A stretch of DNA of 64,000 nucleotides from Desulfosporosinus orientis DSM 765 (GCF_000235605.1 NC_016584.1:4012001-4076000), one strand, 5' to 3'; positions 1-9,974 are shown, counted from the stretch's first letter. The notes: generated by a model not told the origin, from the letters alone. Made by a program: numbers and translations.

Positions 1-1
1 A

Positions 2-919
2 TCTCGCGAGGAATTGTTAGGCAAAAAACTGACAGACGAATTTAAGCTCCATGAGACCTCGCTCCTTAACTATCAAACAGCGATGGACGAAAATAGATCC
101 TTTACTTATGAAATTATTTCAGAAATGTTAGGCAACAAATGGGTAGAAATAAAACTCTATCCAATAGAAAATGGACTTTCCATCTACTTTCAAGATATTT
201 CAAGCCGCAAAAAATCCGAAGAAGAAATGGCTAGACTTGACCGTCTTAACCTTGTAGGACAATTAGCTGCAGGTATAGGACATGAAATCAGAAATCCGCT
301 GACAACAATTCGTGGCTATCTCCAATTGATAGGTGATAAACCTGATTACGCAATTCTGAAGCCAACTTTCGACCTAATGATTTCCGAAGTTGATCGTGCA
401 AATTCCATCATTACAGAATTCCTTTCCCTGGCTCAAACCAAAAAAACCGAACTGAAGCTTCAAAACCTTAATGACATTCTTGATCAGTTATACCCTCTTC
501 TCCAGGCCGATGCGTTATCTCAAAATAAACAGCTTCGCTTTATTCTGGGATATATCCCCACTCTTGAATTGAATGCCAAAGAAATCACTCAGCTTATTCT
601 AAATCTAACCCGCAATGGGTTCGAGGCAATGGCGGAAAGAGGCTGCCTGACTATTGAAAGCTATTTGCAGGATGGTAAAGTAGTTCTGGCAATTGATGAT
701 GAAGGATGCGGTATTCCACCTGAAAACAGCATAAAAATCGGTACCCCTTTCTTTACCACTAAAGATACTGGTACCGGTTTAGGTCTAGCTACATGCTACA
801 GAATTGTGGAAGCACATGGAGCCAAGATCTGCGTCGATTCCAGCTCCAGTGGTACAACTTTCTATATTTCTTTTCCCATCCCGGATAAGGAACAGAATGC
901 TAACCACATGATCGCCTAA
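2..919 (+). CDS. PAS-domain sensor histidine kinase, 5' end outside the window
   Basis: C-terminal 305 residues of a two-component sensor kinase. The reading frame is open to the window edge and its first residues (SREELLG) are typical of the end of a PAS helix, so the true start lies upstream; a TTG at 14 is not credible as the start. A PAS remainder is followed by a HisKA H-box (GIGHEIRNPLTTIRGYLQL, phospho-His near residue 94), an N-box (LILNLTRNGFEAM), a G1 box (DDEGCGIP) and a G2 box (GTGLGLA). No membrane segment lies in the visible part. The GHEIRNPLTTIRGYLQ motif resembles the sporulation kinases that feed the Spo0A phosphorelay in Bacilli and Clostridia (family knowledge; the partner here is unknown). 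No response regulator follows; the next gene is convergent. Confidence 0.9.
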   Translation, partial: SREELLGKKLTDEFKLHETSLLNYQTAMDENRSFTYEIISEMLGNKWVEIKLYPIENGLSIYFQDISSRKKSEEEMARLDRLNLVGQLAAGIGHEIRNPLTTIRGYLQLIGDKPDYAILKPTFDLMISEVDRANSIITEFLSLAQTKKTELKLQNLNDILDQLYPLLQADALSQNKQLRFILGYIPTLELNAKEITQLILNLTRNGFEAMAERGCLTIESYLQDGKVVLAIDDEGCGIPPENSIKIGTPFFTTKDTGTGLGLATCYRIVEAHGAKICVDSSSSGTTFYISFPIPDKEQNANHMIA

Positions 920-936
920 CCTGACAGGTTTTTTCA
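918..936 (+). terminator. Short hairpin plus T-run after the kinase gene
   Basis: AACCT-GAC-AGGTT followed by a run of T overlaps the kinase stop codon. The stem is only 5 bp, so this is a weak candidate intrinsic terminator. Confidence 0.4.
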
Positions 937-989
937 AATTATCTCATCAACTCTTCCTTGTCAGTGATAAGCCTGAGGCATTCTATTGC

Positions 990-1712
990 TTAATACCGCT
1001 GTATCCAGAGGGCAAGAGCCATAAGAACGTTCCATGTCCCATGAGCTACAATGGAGGGCCAAATACTCGAAGAACGTTCATATAACCACGTTAAGACAAT
1101 TCCCCCGATCAATAAGGGCAGGAAGCGAATGATTTCCAAATGCAGAGCAGCAAAAAAAAGTCCTGTCAGCAGAATTCCTTTACCCCTGCCAAATGATTTG
1201 CGCAAGGTTGGATAGATGACACCGCGAAAAAACATTTCTTCTTTAATAGGAGCAACAACACCCCCTAAGAAAATTAGGAGGATAAATTCCCATGGATAGT
1301 TTGCTCCAATCACAGCCAGAGCGAAACTCTGGTATGGTGGGGTTCCAAATAGTTTGGTTAAAAAGCTTCCCAAAAGCCCGACTCCGACGAATAAGCCTAC
1401 ACCTACGATAAACCCTAATATAATAAATCCCCGGGATGCTTTAACAAAACCTAAGTCTGAAAAGGGTCTGCGGATAAGTCTAAAAAAAATCATAATAATG
1501 CCAAAGTAAAGCAGGACATCTCCCAAACCTACCTTGACAAAGTTTAAAATTCCGAGAACAGTATCTAAATCCTCAGGGCTTTCTAACCAGCCCAAGGGAA
1601 ACTCAATGAGTGTTATGATGGCAACGATCAGCAGTCCTTGCCATATATTCCAAACCGGTTTGCGCGGTGGTACCTTCCCAATGGGTTTTGATATTGGTTT
1701 TGTTTTTTTCAT
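990..1712 (-). CDS. CPBP family intramembrane metalloprotease (CAAX/Abi type)
   Basis: Multi-pass membrane protein of 240 residues with the three CPBP/Abi motifs: EEMFFRG near residues 158-164 (metal-binding EE and R), a His in AALHLE, and a final His in SIVAHGTWN. The family includes type II CAAX prenyl endopeptidases and many bacterial homologues of unknown substrate. The start is set at the ATG at 1712 (MKKTKPISKP), which has AAAGG about 9 nt upstream; an ATG at 1721 is also in frame but its Shine-Dalgarno would abut the codon. The N-terminus is basic and proline-rich before the first membrane helix. Convergent with the kinase; no operon partner. Confidence 0.85.
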   Translation of the reverse strand: MKKTKPISKPIGKVPPRKPVWNIWQGLLIVAIITLIEFPLGWLESPEDLDTVLGILNFVKVGLGDVLLYFGIIMIFFRLIRRPFSDLGFVKASRGFIILGFIVGVGLFVGVGLLGSFLTKLFGTPPYQSFALAVIGANYPWEFILLIFLGGVVAPIKEEMFFRGVIYPTLRKSFGRGKGILLTGLFFAALHLEIIRFLPLLIGGIVLTWLYERSSSIWPSIVAHGTWNVLMALALWIQRY

Positions 1713-1911
1713 TCCTATCATCCTTTGATGTCATTCCACGTCCTCAATCTAAATAATTAACGAAAATGTCGATTGTAATCATTCCATTTTAAATTTTAAC
1801 GGTTATACCAGGGATTGTCCACCAATACTAAAGTCGTTAAAAAGATAATTAACGGTTTTTTTGTATATATTTCAATATCAAGAAGAGGAAATACTTTATC
1901 TTTAAGGATAA

Positions 1912-1953
1912 CAAAAAAGAAGGATCTATCAAAAGACCCTTCTCAACCGTTCA
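1912..1953 (-). terminator. Intrinsic terminator after the butyrate operon
   Basis: On the minus strand GAGAAGGGTC-N8-GATCCTTCT is followed by TTTTTT, about 60 nt past the CoA-transferase stop. One A-C mismatch interrupts the stem. The rest of 1722-2007 is AT-rich with no other feature seen. Confidence 0.75.
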
Positions 1954-2007
1954 ATATTATTCTTAATTTAATCATTGCTTAGGTCAAAGTCTGTTCTTAA
2001 TTAGAGG

Positions 2008-3342
2008 CTAAGCTCTTTTCCGCCAGATTTTGAGTTTTTGAGCTTCCTCGATCAATTCATCGCGAAAATCAGGATGAGCAATAGAAATCAATGCTTCGGC
2101 GCGCTGCCAGGTTGGCAGACCTTTCAGATTCACCTTCCCGTACTCTGTGACCACATACTGAACTGTAGGACGAGTATCCGTGATAGCAGAGCCATGAGTC
2201 ATTAAGCCTTTGATGCGGGAGTGGGCCTGCCCATTTTTATCATTATAGGTGGAAGGCAGGCAGATAAAACTTTTACCGTCCTTCGAATTATAAGCTGCTT
2301 CTACAAAATCCAATTGACCTCCTGCTCCGCTAATCATATTAGCCCCGGCAGATTCTGAACAAACCTGACCGGTTAAATCGATTTCTAAAGCACTGTTGAT
2401 AGAGATCAGCTGGTTGTTTTGGGAAGCGATAAAGGGATGATTGGTGTAATCTACTGGATAGCCCGCTAAGGAAGGATTGTTGTGGAGAAAATCATACATT
2501 TTCTGAGTTCCGGCTGCGAAAGCATAGACGATTTTCCCCCGGTCAAGCTGCTTGCGCATTCCCGTAACCTTCCCTGCTTCTACCATATCCACAAAGCCGT
2601 CAACGAACATTTCTGTATGGATGCCCAGATCTTTGAGATCTGATGCAGCAATCATTTGCCCCAAGGCATTGGGCATTCCGCCAATACCTAATTGAATACA
2701 GGCGCCGTCCGTGATTTCCGGCAGGACAAACTCGGCAATTTGACGGTCAAGATCTGACGCAGGTGCCGACGGCAGGATAGGAAGCCCCCGGTGTCCTCCT
2801 TCAACAATATAATCCACTTTGGAAATATGAACCACATGATCATAACCGCCTTGAGTACGCGGCATATCCTCATTAACTTCAACGATGACTGCGCGAGCCC
2901 GGTCAATGGCCGCAGCATAGTGAGAAACGGAAACTCCGAAACTGAAATAGCCATGTTCATCCATGGGAGCTACTTGAATTGCCACAACATCCGTCTTGAC
3001 ATTTTCACGCAAATATCTCGGCAACTCCGAATATTTGAGGGGGATATAATAAGCCAATCCTTTTTGTACCAGTTTACGTTCCCGCCCGCCTAAGTGCCAG
3101 CTGTTCCAGGTAAAGTGCTCGCCCGTCGGATCACAGTCCATACAAGCCAGCGGAGATATAATGACCCCTCCGCGCAAATTGACATCATGAAGTTCATCTT
3201 TACGCTTAGCCAAGGCCTCGTCGAGTAATCCCGGTACACTCGCAGCCCAAGCGAACTCAATCCAGTCCCCGCTGCGAATTATTTTGACAGCTTCATCTGC
3301 TGAAACACATTTATTCCGATACTCCTGCTCATACATAGACAC
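2008..3342 (-). CDS. Acetyl-CoA hydrolase/CoA-transferase family (butyryl-CoA or 4-hydroxybutyrate CoA-transferase type)
   Basis: 444-residue CoA-transferase of the Cat1/AbfT family, moving CoA between an acyl-CoA and acetate. Visible are the glycine loop GIGGMPNALG (about 219-228) and the conserved Glu244 in IHTEMFVDG, which in this family carries the glutamyl-CoA thioester. It is the last gene of hbd-crt-bcd-thl-CoA transferase, so the likely job is releasing butyrate (or activating it) with acetyl-CoA/acetate, giving a reversible C4 pathway. The ATG start has AAGGGGG upstream. A stretch of about 137 bp separates it from the thiolase. Family members specific for butyrate, 4-hydroxybutyrate, propionate or succinate cannot be told apart by eye; butyryl-CoA is inferred from context. 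Confidence 0.88.
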   Translation of the reverse strand: MSMYEQEYRNKCVSADEAVKIIRSGDWIEFAWAASVPGLLDEALAKRKDELHDVNLRGGVIISPLACMDCDPTGEHFTWNSWHLGGRERKLVQKGLAYYIPLKYSELPRYLRENVKTDVVAIQVAPMDEHGYFSFGVSVSHYAAAIDRARAVIVEVNEDMPRTQGGYDHVVHISKVDYIVEGGHRGLPILPSAPASDLDRQIAEFVLPEITDGACIQLGIGGMPNALGQMIAASDLKDLGIHTEMFVDGFVDMVEAGKVTGMRKQLDRGKIVYAFAAGTQKMYDFLHNNPSLAGYPVDYTNHPFIASQNNQLISINSALEIDLTGQVCSESAGANMISGAGGQLDFVEAAYNSKDGKSFICLPSTYNDKNGQAHSRIKGLMTHGSAITDTRPTVQYVVTEYGKVNLKGLPTWQRAEALISIAHPDFRDELIEEAQKLKIWRKRA

Positions 3343-3479
3343 ATCCCCCTTCAGCTCTTCACCTATTTATTTATCTATAAACCTTTAGATAGTTAACGGT
3401 CTTAGCGAAAAGTTAACAACATCTCCGGACAAAGAGATGCAATATGGAAATGTCACCCCAGGTAGTTATGGAGTTTTTT

Positions 3480-4658
3480 TTAGCGTTCTACTATTAAAGC
3501 AACCCCTTGGCCTCCGCCGATGCAAAGAGTTGCCAAACCGCGATGGGCGTTGCTGCGCTTCATTTCATGAAGCAATGTCACGAGAATGCGTGTTCCTGAT
3601 GCTCCAACAGGATGACCCAAAGCAATAGCACCGCCGTTAACATTGGTCTTCTCCGGATCAAGATTCAAACCTTGAGCAACACTTAATGTTTGTGAAGCAA
3701 AGGCTTCGTTAGCCTCTACAACATCTATATCGTCAATGGACAGCCCAGCCTTTTCCAAGGCTTTACGACTGGCTGGAATAGGCCCGGTTCCCATGATCTT
3801 GGGATCCACTCCGGCGGAAGCCCATGATTTGATGGTGGCAAGAGGAGTTAAGCCTAATTCCTCTGCCTTCTCTTTAGCCATGACTACGATGGCGGCAGCT
3901 CCGTCATTGATACCCGATGCATTGGCAGCTGTAACTGTTCCATCCTTTTTAAAGGCCGGGCGAAGTTTGGCAATCGCTTCGTAAGTTGCTCCAAAACGAG
4001 GAAACTCATCTTGAGAAACCACAACAGGATCTCCTTTGCGTTGTGGAATAGATACCGGAACGATTTCTTCATTAAACTTGCCGGCAATAATCGCAGCTTC
4101 AGCACGGTTCTGACTTCTTACTGAGTAACGGTCTTGCTCCTCACGGGAAATATTAAACTGTTCGGCAATATTTTCCGCTGTGATTCCCATGTGATAATTG
4201 TTAAAGGCATCCGTCAGCCCATCATTAATCATGGAATCAATCACGGTATCATTGCCCATGCGATAGCCCGTGCGCGCCTTTGTAAGTACATAAGGAGCAA
4301 GAGACATATTCTCCATACCGCCTGCTACAACAATATCAGCATCTCCTGTCATAATAGCCTGAGCTGCACACACTACGGTTTTGAGTCCCGATCCGCAAAC
4401 TTTGTTTAGTGTCCAGGAAGGCACTTCCTGAGGAATTCCAGCTTTGATAGACGCCTGCCGAGCCGGATTTTGTCCTAGTCCAGCCTGTAACACGTTACCT
4501 AAAATAACTTCATCGACTTGCTCAGGAGTAATCCCCGCTCTATTAATCGCTTCTTTGACAGCAATGGCACCAAGCTCTGCGGCTGGAATTTGGCCTAATG
4601 CACCGCAAAAAGAGCCGACGGGAGTACGCACTGCGCTTACAATAACAACGTCCCTCAT
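3480..4658 (-). CDS. thlA: Acetyl-CoA acetyltransferase (thiolase)
   Basis: 392-residue biosynthetic-type thiolase condensing two acetyl-CoA to acetoacetyl-CoA, or cleaving it in the oxidative direction. Catalytic residues are all present: Cys88 in NKVCGSG, the NEAFA motif, His in [14 protein letters not shown] (about 348), and Cys in LCIGGGQG (about 378). Length is normal. A GAGGAGG Shine-Dalgarno precedes the ATG. Fourth gene of the C4 operon. A perfect palindrome (4699-4715) lies 41-57 nt upstream of the start and recurs at the second acyl-CoA locus, so the thiolase may also have its own regulated promoter. Confidence 0.95.
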   Translation of the reverse strand: MRDVVIVSAVRTPVGSFCGALGQIPAAELGAIAVKEAINRAGITPEQVDEVILGNVLQAGLGQNPARQASIKAGIPQEVPSWTLNKVCGSGLKTVVCAAQAIMTGDADIVVAGGMENMSLAPYVLTKARTGYRMGNDTVIDSMINDGLTDAFNNYHMGITAENIAEQFNISREEQDRYSVRSQNRAEAAIIAGKFNEEIVPVSIPQRKGDPVVVSQDEFPRFGATYEAIAKLRPAFKKDGTVTAANASGINDGAAAIVVMAKEKAEELGLTPLATIKSWASAGVDPKIMGTGPIPASRKALEKAGLSIDDIDVVEANEAFASQTLSVAQGLNLDPEKTNVNGGAIALGHPVGASGTRILVTLLHEMKRSNAHRGLATLCIGGGQGVALIVER

Positions 4659-4698
4659 TGAAAAGTCCTCCTCTTTCTGTGTCTGAAATAATTGGTTT

Positions 4699-4715
4699 AA
4701 ATATTTCGAATATTT
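4699..4715. promoter_or_regulatory. Palindrome AAATATT-TCG-AATATTT upstream of the thiolase gene
   Basis: Perfect 7-bp inverted repeat with a 3-nt spacer. The same arms occur at 62086-62102, and with two changes at 62294-62310, both in the control region of the second acyl-CoA locus. Likely a binding site for one shared repressor not encoded in the window (inference). Confidence 0.55.
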
Positions 4716-4767
4716 AGGTTACGATAGCGAAGCGCCCAGATCGACACTTCGCTAAATACTATTATAA

Positions 4768-5907
4768 CTATTTTAAGATGTTCGCCGCAATAACCATACG
4801 TTGAACTTCACTGGTTCCTTCATAAATCTCGGTAATTTTGGCGTCACGCATCATGCGCTCTGCAGGATATTCACGCGTATAGCCATATCCACCGTGGAGT
4901 TGCACTCCCATGGTGGTTACTGCCATCGCCGTTTCAGAAGCAAACAGTTTGGCCATTGCAGCAGCTTTTCCAACCGGTTTATGCTGAGATGCCAAATAGG
5001 CTGCTTGATAAACCAGGAGACGAGCAGCCTCGATTTGAGTGGCCATGTCAGCCAGTTTGAATTGAGTGTTTTGGAATTCAGAAATAGCTTTGCCAAATTG
5101 TACTCTTTCTTTGGTATATTTCATTGCTTGTTCATAAGCCCCTTGAGCAATTCCCAAAGCTTGGGAGGCAATGCCGATGCGGCCGTAATCAAGAGTCTGC
5201 ATAGCAACTTTGAAGCCTTGTCCTTCTTGTCCCAGTAAGTTTTCAGCGGGTACGCGGACATCTTCAAATACTAATTCATAAGTAGCGGATGAACGGATAC
5301 CCATCTTTTTCTCTTTTTTACCGAAGGAGAAACCGGGCATTCCTTTTTCAATAATAAAGGCTGCAATTCCGCGATTTCCTTTGCTCTTATCCATTTGAGC
5401 GGTGACAACATAGGTATCGGCATAATACGCATTAGTAATAAAGATTTTGCTGCCGTTAAGGATGTAGAAATCTCCGTCACGAACCGCAGTTGTCCGAGTG
5501 CCGGAAGCGTCCGAACCAGCCATAGGCTCTGTTAAGCCAAATGCCCCCAGTTTCTCACCGGTTGCCAAGGGAACCAGATATTTTTTCTTTTGCTCTTCAG
5601 TACCAAACATATTAATGGGGTTGGCACAAAGACTGGCATGAGCAGAGATGGTTACACCCATGGAAGCATCAACGCGGGAGAGTTCTTCAACAGTAATTGC
5701 ATAAGAGATGTAGTCCGCTCCGACACCGCCGAATTCTTCAGGAAAGGTTACTCCTGCGAGACCGAGTTCGCCGGCTTTTTTCCATAAATCTACAGGAAAT
5801 TCTTCTTTCTCATCCCGTTCTTCTGATCCAGGAGCACATTCTTTTTCTGCAAAGTCACGAACCATTTTACGCATCATGATATGATCTTCAGTTAAATCAA
5901 AAATCAT
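4768..5907 (-). CDS. bcd: Short-chain acyl-CoA dehydrogenase (butyryl-CoA dehydrogenase type)
   Basis: 379-residue flavoprotein interconverting crotonyl-CoA and butyryl-CoA. Shows the family signatures [15 protein letters not shown] and [16 protein letters not shown], and the catalytic Glu (about 363) in [11 protein letters not shown], the normal short/medium-chain position. The [14 protein letters not shown] segment also fits the short-chain class. Third gene of the operon between crt and thl. No etfAB genes are adjacent, so the electron-transfer flavoprotein must be encoded elsewhere; whether the enzyme works oxidatively or in bifurcating reduction cannot be read from this window. Confidence 0.93.
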   Translation of the reverse strand: MIFDLTEDHIMMRKMVRDFAEKECAPGSEERDEKEEFPVDLWKKAGELGLAGVTFPEEFGGVGADYISYAITVEELSRVDASMGVTISAHASLCANPINMFGTEEQKKKYLVPLATGEKLGAFGLTEPMAGSDASGTRTTAVRDGDFYILNGSKIFITNAYYADTYVVTAQMDKSKGNRGIAAFIIEKGMPGFSFGKKEKKMGIRSSATYELVFEDVRVPAENLLGQEGQGFKVAMQTLDYGRIGIASQALGIAQGAYEQAMKYTKERVQFGKAISEFQNTQFKLADMATQIEAARLLVYQAAYLASQHKPVGKAAAMAKLFASETAMAVTTMGVQLHGGYGYTREYPAERMMRDAKITEIYEGTSEVQRMVIAANILK

Positions 5908-6018
5908 TATATATCAATCCTCTCATTTATGATCTTTTACAGGGCTCGTCTAGCGACTCACCTTTCATTCATCCTTAATATCTTGGATCGACATTAGCAA
6001 CATAGCTTGTACTATCTT

Positions 6019-6801
6019 TTACCTGCCTTCAAATACAGGCTTACGCTTTTCCAAGAAAGCACTGCAGCCCTCTGTTTGATCCTGTGTACTAAAGGTTAGG
6101 CCGAAAACTTCCGCTTCATAGGCTTGGGCACTGTCTAAATCTAAATTAATCCCCCGCTGAATAGCACTTTTGCTTAATTGGACGGCGGCAGGCGCCCTGT
6201 CAGCTATGCGCCGGGCTAGTTTCAAAGCTTCCTCTAACAACGCTTCCGAAGTGTAAACCTTATTGACTAACCCTATCCGATAGGCCTCTTGTGCATCAAT
6301 AATATCTCCTGTAAAGAGCAACTCGCTGGCAATGCCTGTTCCAACTAAGCGAGGCAAACGTTGAGTGCCGCCAAAGCCGGCGGTAAGTCCCAGGGTAACT
6401 TCAGGCTGGCCAAATTTGGCGTTCTCAGCAGCGATACGAATATCACAAGCCATAGCTAATTCACAGCCGCCGCCTAAAGCAAATCCATTAATGGCTGCAA
6501 TCACGGGCTGAGGCATTAATTCAATTTTCCGAAACACTGCATGGCCTAACTGGGCAAAACGACGTCCCTGCAAAGAATTGAAATCCTTCATTTGCGAGAT
6601 ATCGGCGCCGGCAACAAAGGCTTTGCCTCCGCTGCCTGTCAATACAACCGCTTTAATCGCGGAATCCTGAATCACCGCATCAAGGGCACTGGAAAGTTCT
6701 GATAAGGTGTCACTATTCAAGGCATTCAAAGCTTTCGGCCGATTGACAGTCAGAATAGCAACCGAGTCGTTTTTTTCCAGCAAGAGATTAGCGTACTCCA
6801 T
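6019..6801 (-). CDS. crt: Enoyl-CoA hydratase (crotonase)
   Basis: 260-residue crotonase hydrating crotonyl-CoA to 3-hydroxybutyryl-CoA. The oxyanion-hole loops KAFVAGADISQM and FALGGGCELAMACD are clear, as are the two catalytic Glu regions (GGGCELA and FGQPEVTLGL). A strong AGGAGG precedes the ATG. It starts 23 nt after the hbd stop, so the two are cotranscribed and probably translationally linked. Confidence 0.94.
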   Translation of the reverse strand: MEYANLLLEKNDSVAILTVNRPKALNALNSDTLSELSSALDAVIQDSAIKAVVLTGSGGKAFVAGADISQMKDFNSLQGRRFAQLGHAVFRKIELMPQPVIAAINGFALGGGCELAMACDIRIAAENAKFGQPEVTLGLTAGFGGTQRLPRLVGTGIASELLFTGDIIDAQEAYRIGLVNKVYTSEALLEEALKLARRIADRAPAAVQLSKSAIQRGINLDLDSAQAYEAEVFGLTFSTQDQTEGCSAFLEKRKPVFEGR

Positions 6802-6824
6802 AGTTGGTCCTCCTCATCCTTGGA

Positions 6825-7670
6825 TTAAGCTTCATAGTTGTAGAAACCACGACCGGATTTACGTCCCAGCCAACCCGCTTTTACATATTTGCGAAGCAAC
6901 GGGCAAGGACGATATTTATCTCCTAATCCTTCATGAAGAACTTCCATAATGGAGAGCACGGTATCCAAACCGATCAAATCCCCTAAGGCTAAGGGACCCA
7001 TGGGATGATTCATCCCTAATTTCATAACATTGTCAATAGCTTCAACAGAAGCGATTCCTTCATAAAGTGTAAATACAGCTTCGTTAATCATGGGAATCAG
7101 AACCCTATTGGCAACGAAGCCCGGAGCATCATTAACTTCAACAGGAGTTTTTCCCATTTTAATGCTCATATCTTCGATGGTAGTATACACTTCATCACTG
7201 GTAGCAAGGCCTCGAATAACTTCCACAAGCTTCATCACTGGAACCGGGTTCATAAAGTGCATTCCTATAACCCGATCCGGACGTTTTGTAACGGCTGCGA
7301 TCTCAGTAATCGGCAAAGAAGATGTATTCGTCGCAAGAATTGTATGTTCCGGACATATGACATCAAGCTGTGAGAAAATCTTGGCTTTGATTTCCATGTT
7401 CTCAACAGCTGCTTCTATCACCAAGTCAGCGTTTACTGCATCCTGCAGGGAAACAGATTTAGTAATACGGCCTAAAATGCTGTCTTTTTCCTCTGCCTGA
7501 AGCTTACCTTTTTCAACGCTCCGACCGAGATTTTTATCAATAATTCCAAAACCCCTGTTTACGAATTCCTCTTTAATGTCGTTGAGAATAACTGAATAAC
7601 CTGCTTGTGCAGCAACCTGGGCGATTCCACCACCCATTTGTCCTGCTCCAATGACCATTATTGTCTTCAT
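6825..7670 (-). CDS. hbd: 3-hydroxybutyryl-CoA dehydrogenase
   Basis: 281-residue NAD(P)-dependent dehydrogenase, first gene of the C4 operon. The N-terminal Rossmann motif [11 protein letters not shown], the catalytic [14 protein letters not shown] and the C-terminal [16 protein letters not shown] are all present. The frame stays open 75 codons further upstream, but that extension has no homologous look, runs through the sigma-54 promoter, and lacks a ribosome site. The ATG at 7670 has AAAGGAGG at proper spacing and gives the normal family length. The operon is probably driven by the -24/-12 element at 7735-7750 under the activator encoded just upstream. Confidence 0.95.
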   Translation of the reverse strand: MKTIMVIGAGQMGGGIAQVAAQAGYSVILNDIKEEFVNRGFGIIDKNLGRSVEKGKLQAEEKDSILGRITKSVSLQDAVNADLVIEAAVENMEIKAKIFSQLDVICPEHTILATNTSSLPITEIAAVTKRPDRVIGMHFMNPVPVMKLVEVIRGLATSDEVYTTIEDMSIKMGKTPVEVNDAPGFVANRVLIPMINEAVFTLYEGIASVEAIDNVMKLGMNHPMGPLALGDLIGLDTVLSIMEVLHEGLGDKYRPCPLLRKYVKAGWLGRKSGRGFYNYEA

Positions 7671-7734
7671 ACTTTTTCCTCCTTTTTTTGTATTACAAGA
7701 CCTTTTTGGTGATTTGGAATCTCCTGAACAATCT

Positions 7735-7750
7735 TGCAATTTGTATGCCA
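7735..7750 (-). promoter_or_regulatory. Sigma-54 (-24/-12) promoter of the hbd operon
   Basis: Minus strand TGGCAT-ACAAA-TTGCA, exact 5-nt spacer and only one departure from TGGCAC-N5-TTGCA. The expected start site is near 7724, about 54 nt before the hbd ATG. A sigma-54 activator gene ends 285 bp upstream. The rest of 7671-8034 holds only the operator-like repeats listed separately. Confidence 0.82.
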
Positions 7751-7810
7751 AAGAAAATTTTATATGTTCTGATAATTTCGTATTGGCTGAATACCAAGGG
7801 GTTCCGTCCT

Positions 7811-7870
7811 CTTGTCCCGGTCCGGGCAAGAAGTTATAACTTTCGTCGACATGTATACTTTCGTTTACAT
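7811..7870 (-). promoter_or_regulatory. Candidate upstream activator sites for the hbd promoter
   Basis: Two elements lie about 90-145 bp upstream of the predicted start. One is a 20-bp near-perfect palindrome at 7811-7830 (CTTGTCCCGG/TCCGGGCAAG). The other is a pair of direct repeats ATGTNNACGAAA on the minus strand at 7859-7870 and 7841-7852, offset by 18 bp. A similar 18-bp-offset pair lies upstream of the membrane-protein promoter (11537-11566). The distance suits an enhancer-binding protein; which element is bound is not known. Confidence 0.5.
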
Positions 7871-8034
7871 CAAATTTCATAGACTCTTCGTGCATCTGCG
7901 CAATATCTTAAGTAAAGGGACTGTCAACAATAATATACACTTGTCCAAAAGTAGACACATCGGAAGTAAAAATTACTAATAAGTACCTGATTAAACTATT
8001 GATGAAAAAATTCACATTTCTTGGAGATAAATAG

Positions 8035-9768
8035 TTATTTGTGTAATTGGTGCTTAATCAATTTCTTATAGAGTCCTGCCCTTGAGAGTCCTAAAGATTT
8101 TGCAGCCTGCACTTTATTTCCATTGGCCGTTTCCAGAGCAATAATCAGGGCATCTCTTTCCACCCCCTTAAGAATGGTTTCTAAGGTCCCTTCAGCGTAG
8201 GGACGAATATCGTGATTGGCCAGGATTTGCAGATAGTTCGGCAGATGTTTCAGTTGAATTTCTGTTCCATCAAGCATGTTAAATGCTCTTTCAATAATAT
8301 TTTCCAGTTCGCGGATATTACCGGGCCAGCGATGTTTCTTGAGAACGGCGTTTGCTTCTTCACTGAGTCCTGTTACGGATTGTGCAAACTGAAGATTAAA
8401 CTTTTTGATAAAGGTTTTTATAAGATCATCCATATCATCCAAACGTTCACGCAAGGGCGGTATGGTTAAGGTTACAACGTTTAAGCGATAGTATAGGTCT
8501 TCGCGGAATTGCTTATCCCGAATCATTCCTTCCAGGTCTCGATTGGTTGCTGCTACCAGCCTAAAATCAACTTTACGAGTTTTGTTGCTGCCTAACCGTT
8601 CTACTTCCCGTTCCTGAATGACTCGCAGTAATTTTGCCTGCATACTCATTTCCATATCCCCAATTTCATCCAGGAACAGAGTACCGCCGTCAGCTAATTC
8701 AAATTTTCCGATCTTTCCGCCTTTCCGCGCCCCGGTAAAAGCACCTTCATCATAACCAAACATCTCGGATTCAAGTAAATTTTCCGGCACTGCTGCGCAA
8801 TTCACCTTGATAAAGGGACCTTGACTGCGGGAGCTTTGAGCATGGAGCAATAAAGCAAACAACTCTTTACCGGTACCGCTTTCTCCCCGCAACAGCACTG
8901 TTGATCCGGATTTAGCCACTCGAAGAGTAGTTCGTACCAGAGAATTCATAATGGGATTTTTTCCTTTTAAGAGCTCCAGAGCCGAAGAATTGTTTTGTGA
9001 CAGAGTCTTTTTATAATAATCCAGCTCCAAACGTAAAGAGTCCACCTTTTTGGTCAAGGCATAGAGTTCATTGACATCTTTGAAAACAACCTTTCCTAAA
9101 GCACCGACAATTTTACCGTCTTGAATAATCGGCACTCTGCTGGCAATAATTTCATGTCCGTTTAAGTCATGGATATAGCCGTGTACTGGCTGGGCCGTTT
9201 CCAGAACTTCTGTAAATTTCGGATTATCATAAACCTCTGTGATGGGTTTTCCAATCATATCCTCAGGATTTTGATCAAAAAAACTTGAGAAGGCCTGATT
9301 GGTCATAGTGACAATACCTTGATTATTCACGACAATCAGCCCATCATAGGCTGTATTCAAAACTACCTCGAGAGTACGCTGGAGTTGCTTCGTTTTTTCA
9401 TGTTCAATTACCAAATTATCCAGGAAATTCTGGAGAATGGTTATGTCTTGAAACACTGCCACAGCTCCCACCAACTTACCTTGAGCATAGATTGGGGTGC
9501 GATTACTGAGAAGAACGGTATCACTCAGTTTTAATTGCTGGGCCAGCTCTGCAACTCCCGTTTCGAGAACTCGAAGCATCCCAGTTTCAGGAAAATGGGT
9601 GGTAATTGATTGCCCGATCAGATCTTTGACAGGAACTTTCAAGATATCATAGACAGCGTGGTTGGCATAAACAATCGTGCCTTGAGGGTCTACAGCGATA
9701 ATTGCGTTATTTGTATTATCTAAAATTTCATCGAGAGTAACCGAAAAATTATGTCCCTCCACCAGCAT
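8035..9768 (-). CDS. Sigma-54-dependent transcriptional activator, PAS-PAS-AAA-Fis
   Basis: 577-residue enhancer-binding protein. Two PAS domains (about 11-108 and 130-230) precede the AAA+ domain with Walker A GESGTGKE (295-302), the sigma-54 contact loop GAFTGA (342-347), FLDEIGDM and the PGNIRELEN region. A Fis-type helix-turn-helix ends the protein (AAKSLGLSRAGLYKK). There is no receiver domain, so the signal is probably sensed by the PAS domains. The start at 9768 was chosen for its AGGAGG 8 nt upstream; a 27-codon extension to 9849 has a poor ribosome site. It lies between two genes with -24/-12 promoters (hbd operon and membrane protein) and probably controls both. Confidence 0.9.
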   Translation of the reverse strand: MLVEGHNFSVTLDEILDNTNNAIIAVDPQGTIVYANHAVYDILKVPVKDLIGQSITTHFPETGMLRVLETGVAELAQQLKLSDTVLLSNRTPIYAQGKLVGAVAVFQDITILQNFLDNLVIEHEKTKQLQRTLEVVLNTAYDGLIVVNNQGIVTMTNQAFSSFFDQNPEDMIGKPITEVYDNPKFTEVLETAQPVHGYIHDLNGHEIIASRVPIIQDGKIVGALGKVVFKDVNELYALTKKVDSLRLELDYYKKTLSQNNSSALELLKGKNPIMNSLVRTTLRVAKSGSTVLLRGESGTGKELFALLLHAQSSRSQGPFIKVNCAAVPENLLESEMFGYDEGAFTGARKGGKIGKFELADGGTLFLDEIGDMEMSMQAKLLRVIQEREVERLGSNKTRKVDFRLVAATNRDLEGMIRDKQFREDLYYRLNVVTLTIPPLRERLDDMDDLIKTFIKKFNLQFAQSVTGLSEEANAVLKKHRWPGNIRELENIIERAFNMLDGTEIQLKHLPNYLQILANHDIRPYAEGTLETILKGVERDALIIALETANGNKVQAAKSLGLSRAGLYKKLIKHQLHK

Positions 9769-9861
9769 AGGGCAGTCCTCCTGAAATTTTACTCTTAATG
9801 GAAGTATTCGACCAAAAAGAAGCAATTCCTCCTTAAAGTCCATCAACATTGAATCCCCGTT

Positions 9862-9897
9862 AACTTCGAAATAGAGTTAAGACTCTATTTCGAAGTT
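9862..9897. repeat. 36-bp perfect hairpin between membrane-protein and activator genes
   Basis: Arms AACTTCGAAATAGAGT and ACTCTATTTCGAAGTT (16 bp, perfect) around a TAAG loop. It lies in the leader of the activator gene. No T-run follows on the minus strand, so it is either a weak terminator/attenuator or an operator. Confidence 0.6.
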
Positions 9898-9974
9898 GAG
9901 GATTTAATTTATGTCATCTCTGAAATATAGGACTTTATGACTGTCCTTTATAAATTTTTTAATCCTATTTGAAT

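Noticed and set aside
3341-3479. Sigma-54 element before the CoA-transferase gene (TGCAATATGG near 3436)
   Set aside because: The expected GTGCCA half is missing at the right distance.
7671-7895. 75-codon N-terminal extension of hbd
   Set aside because: No ribosome site or homology-like sequence, and it contains the sigma-54 promoter and activator sites.
9769-9849. 27-codon extension of the PAS activator
   Set aside because: The internal ATG at 9768 has a much better Shine-Dalgarno.
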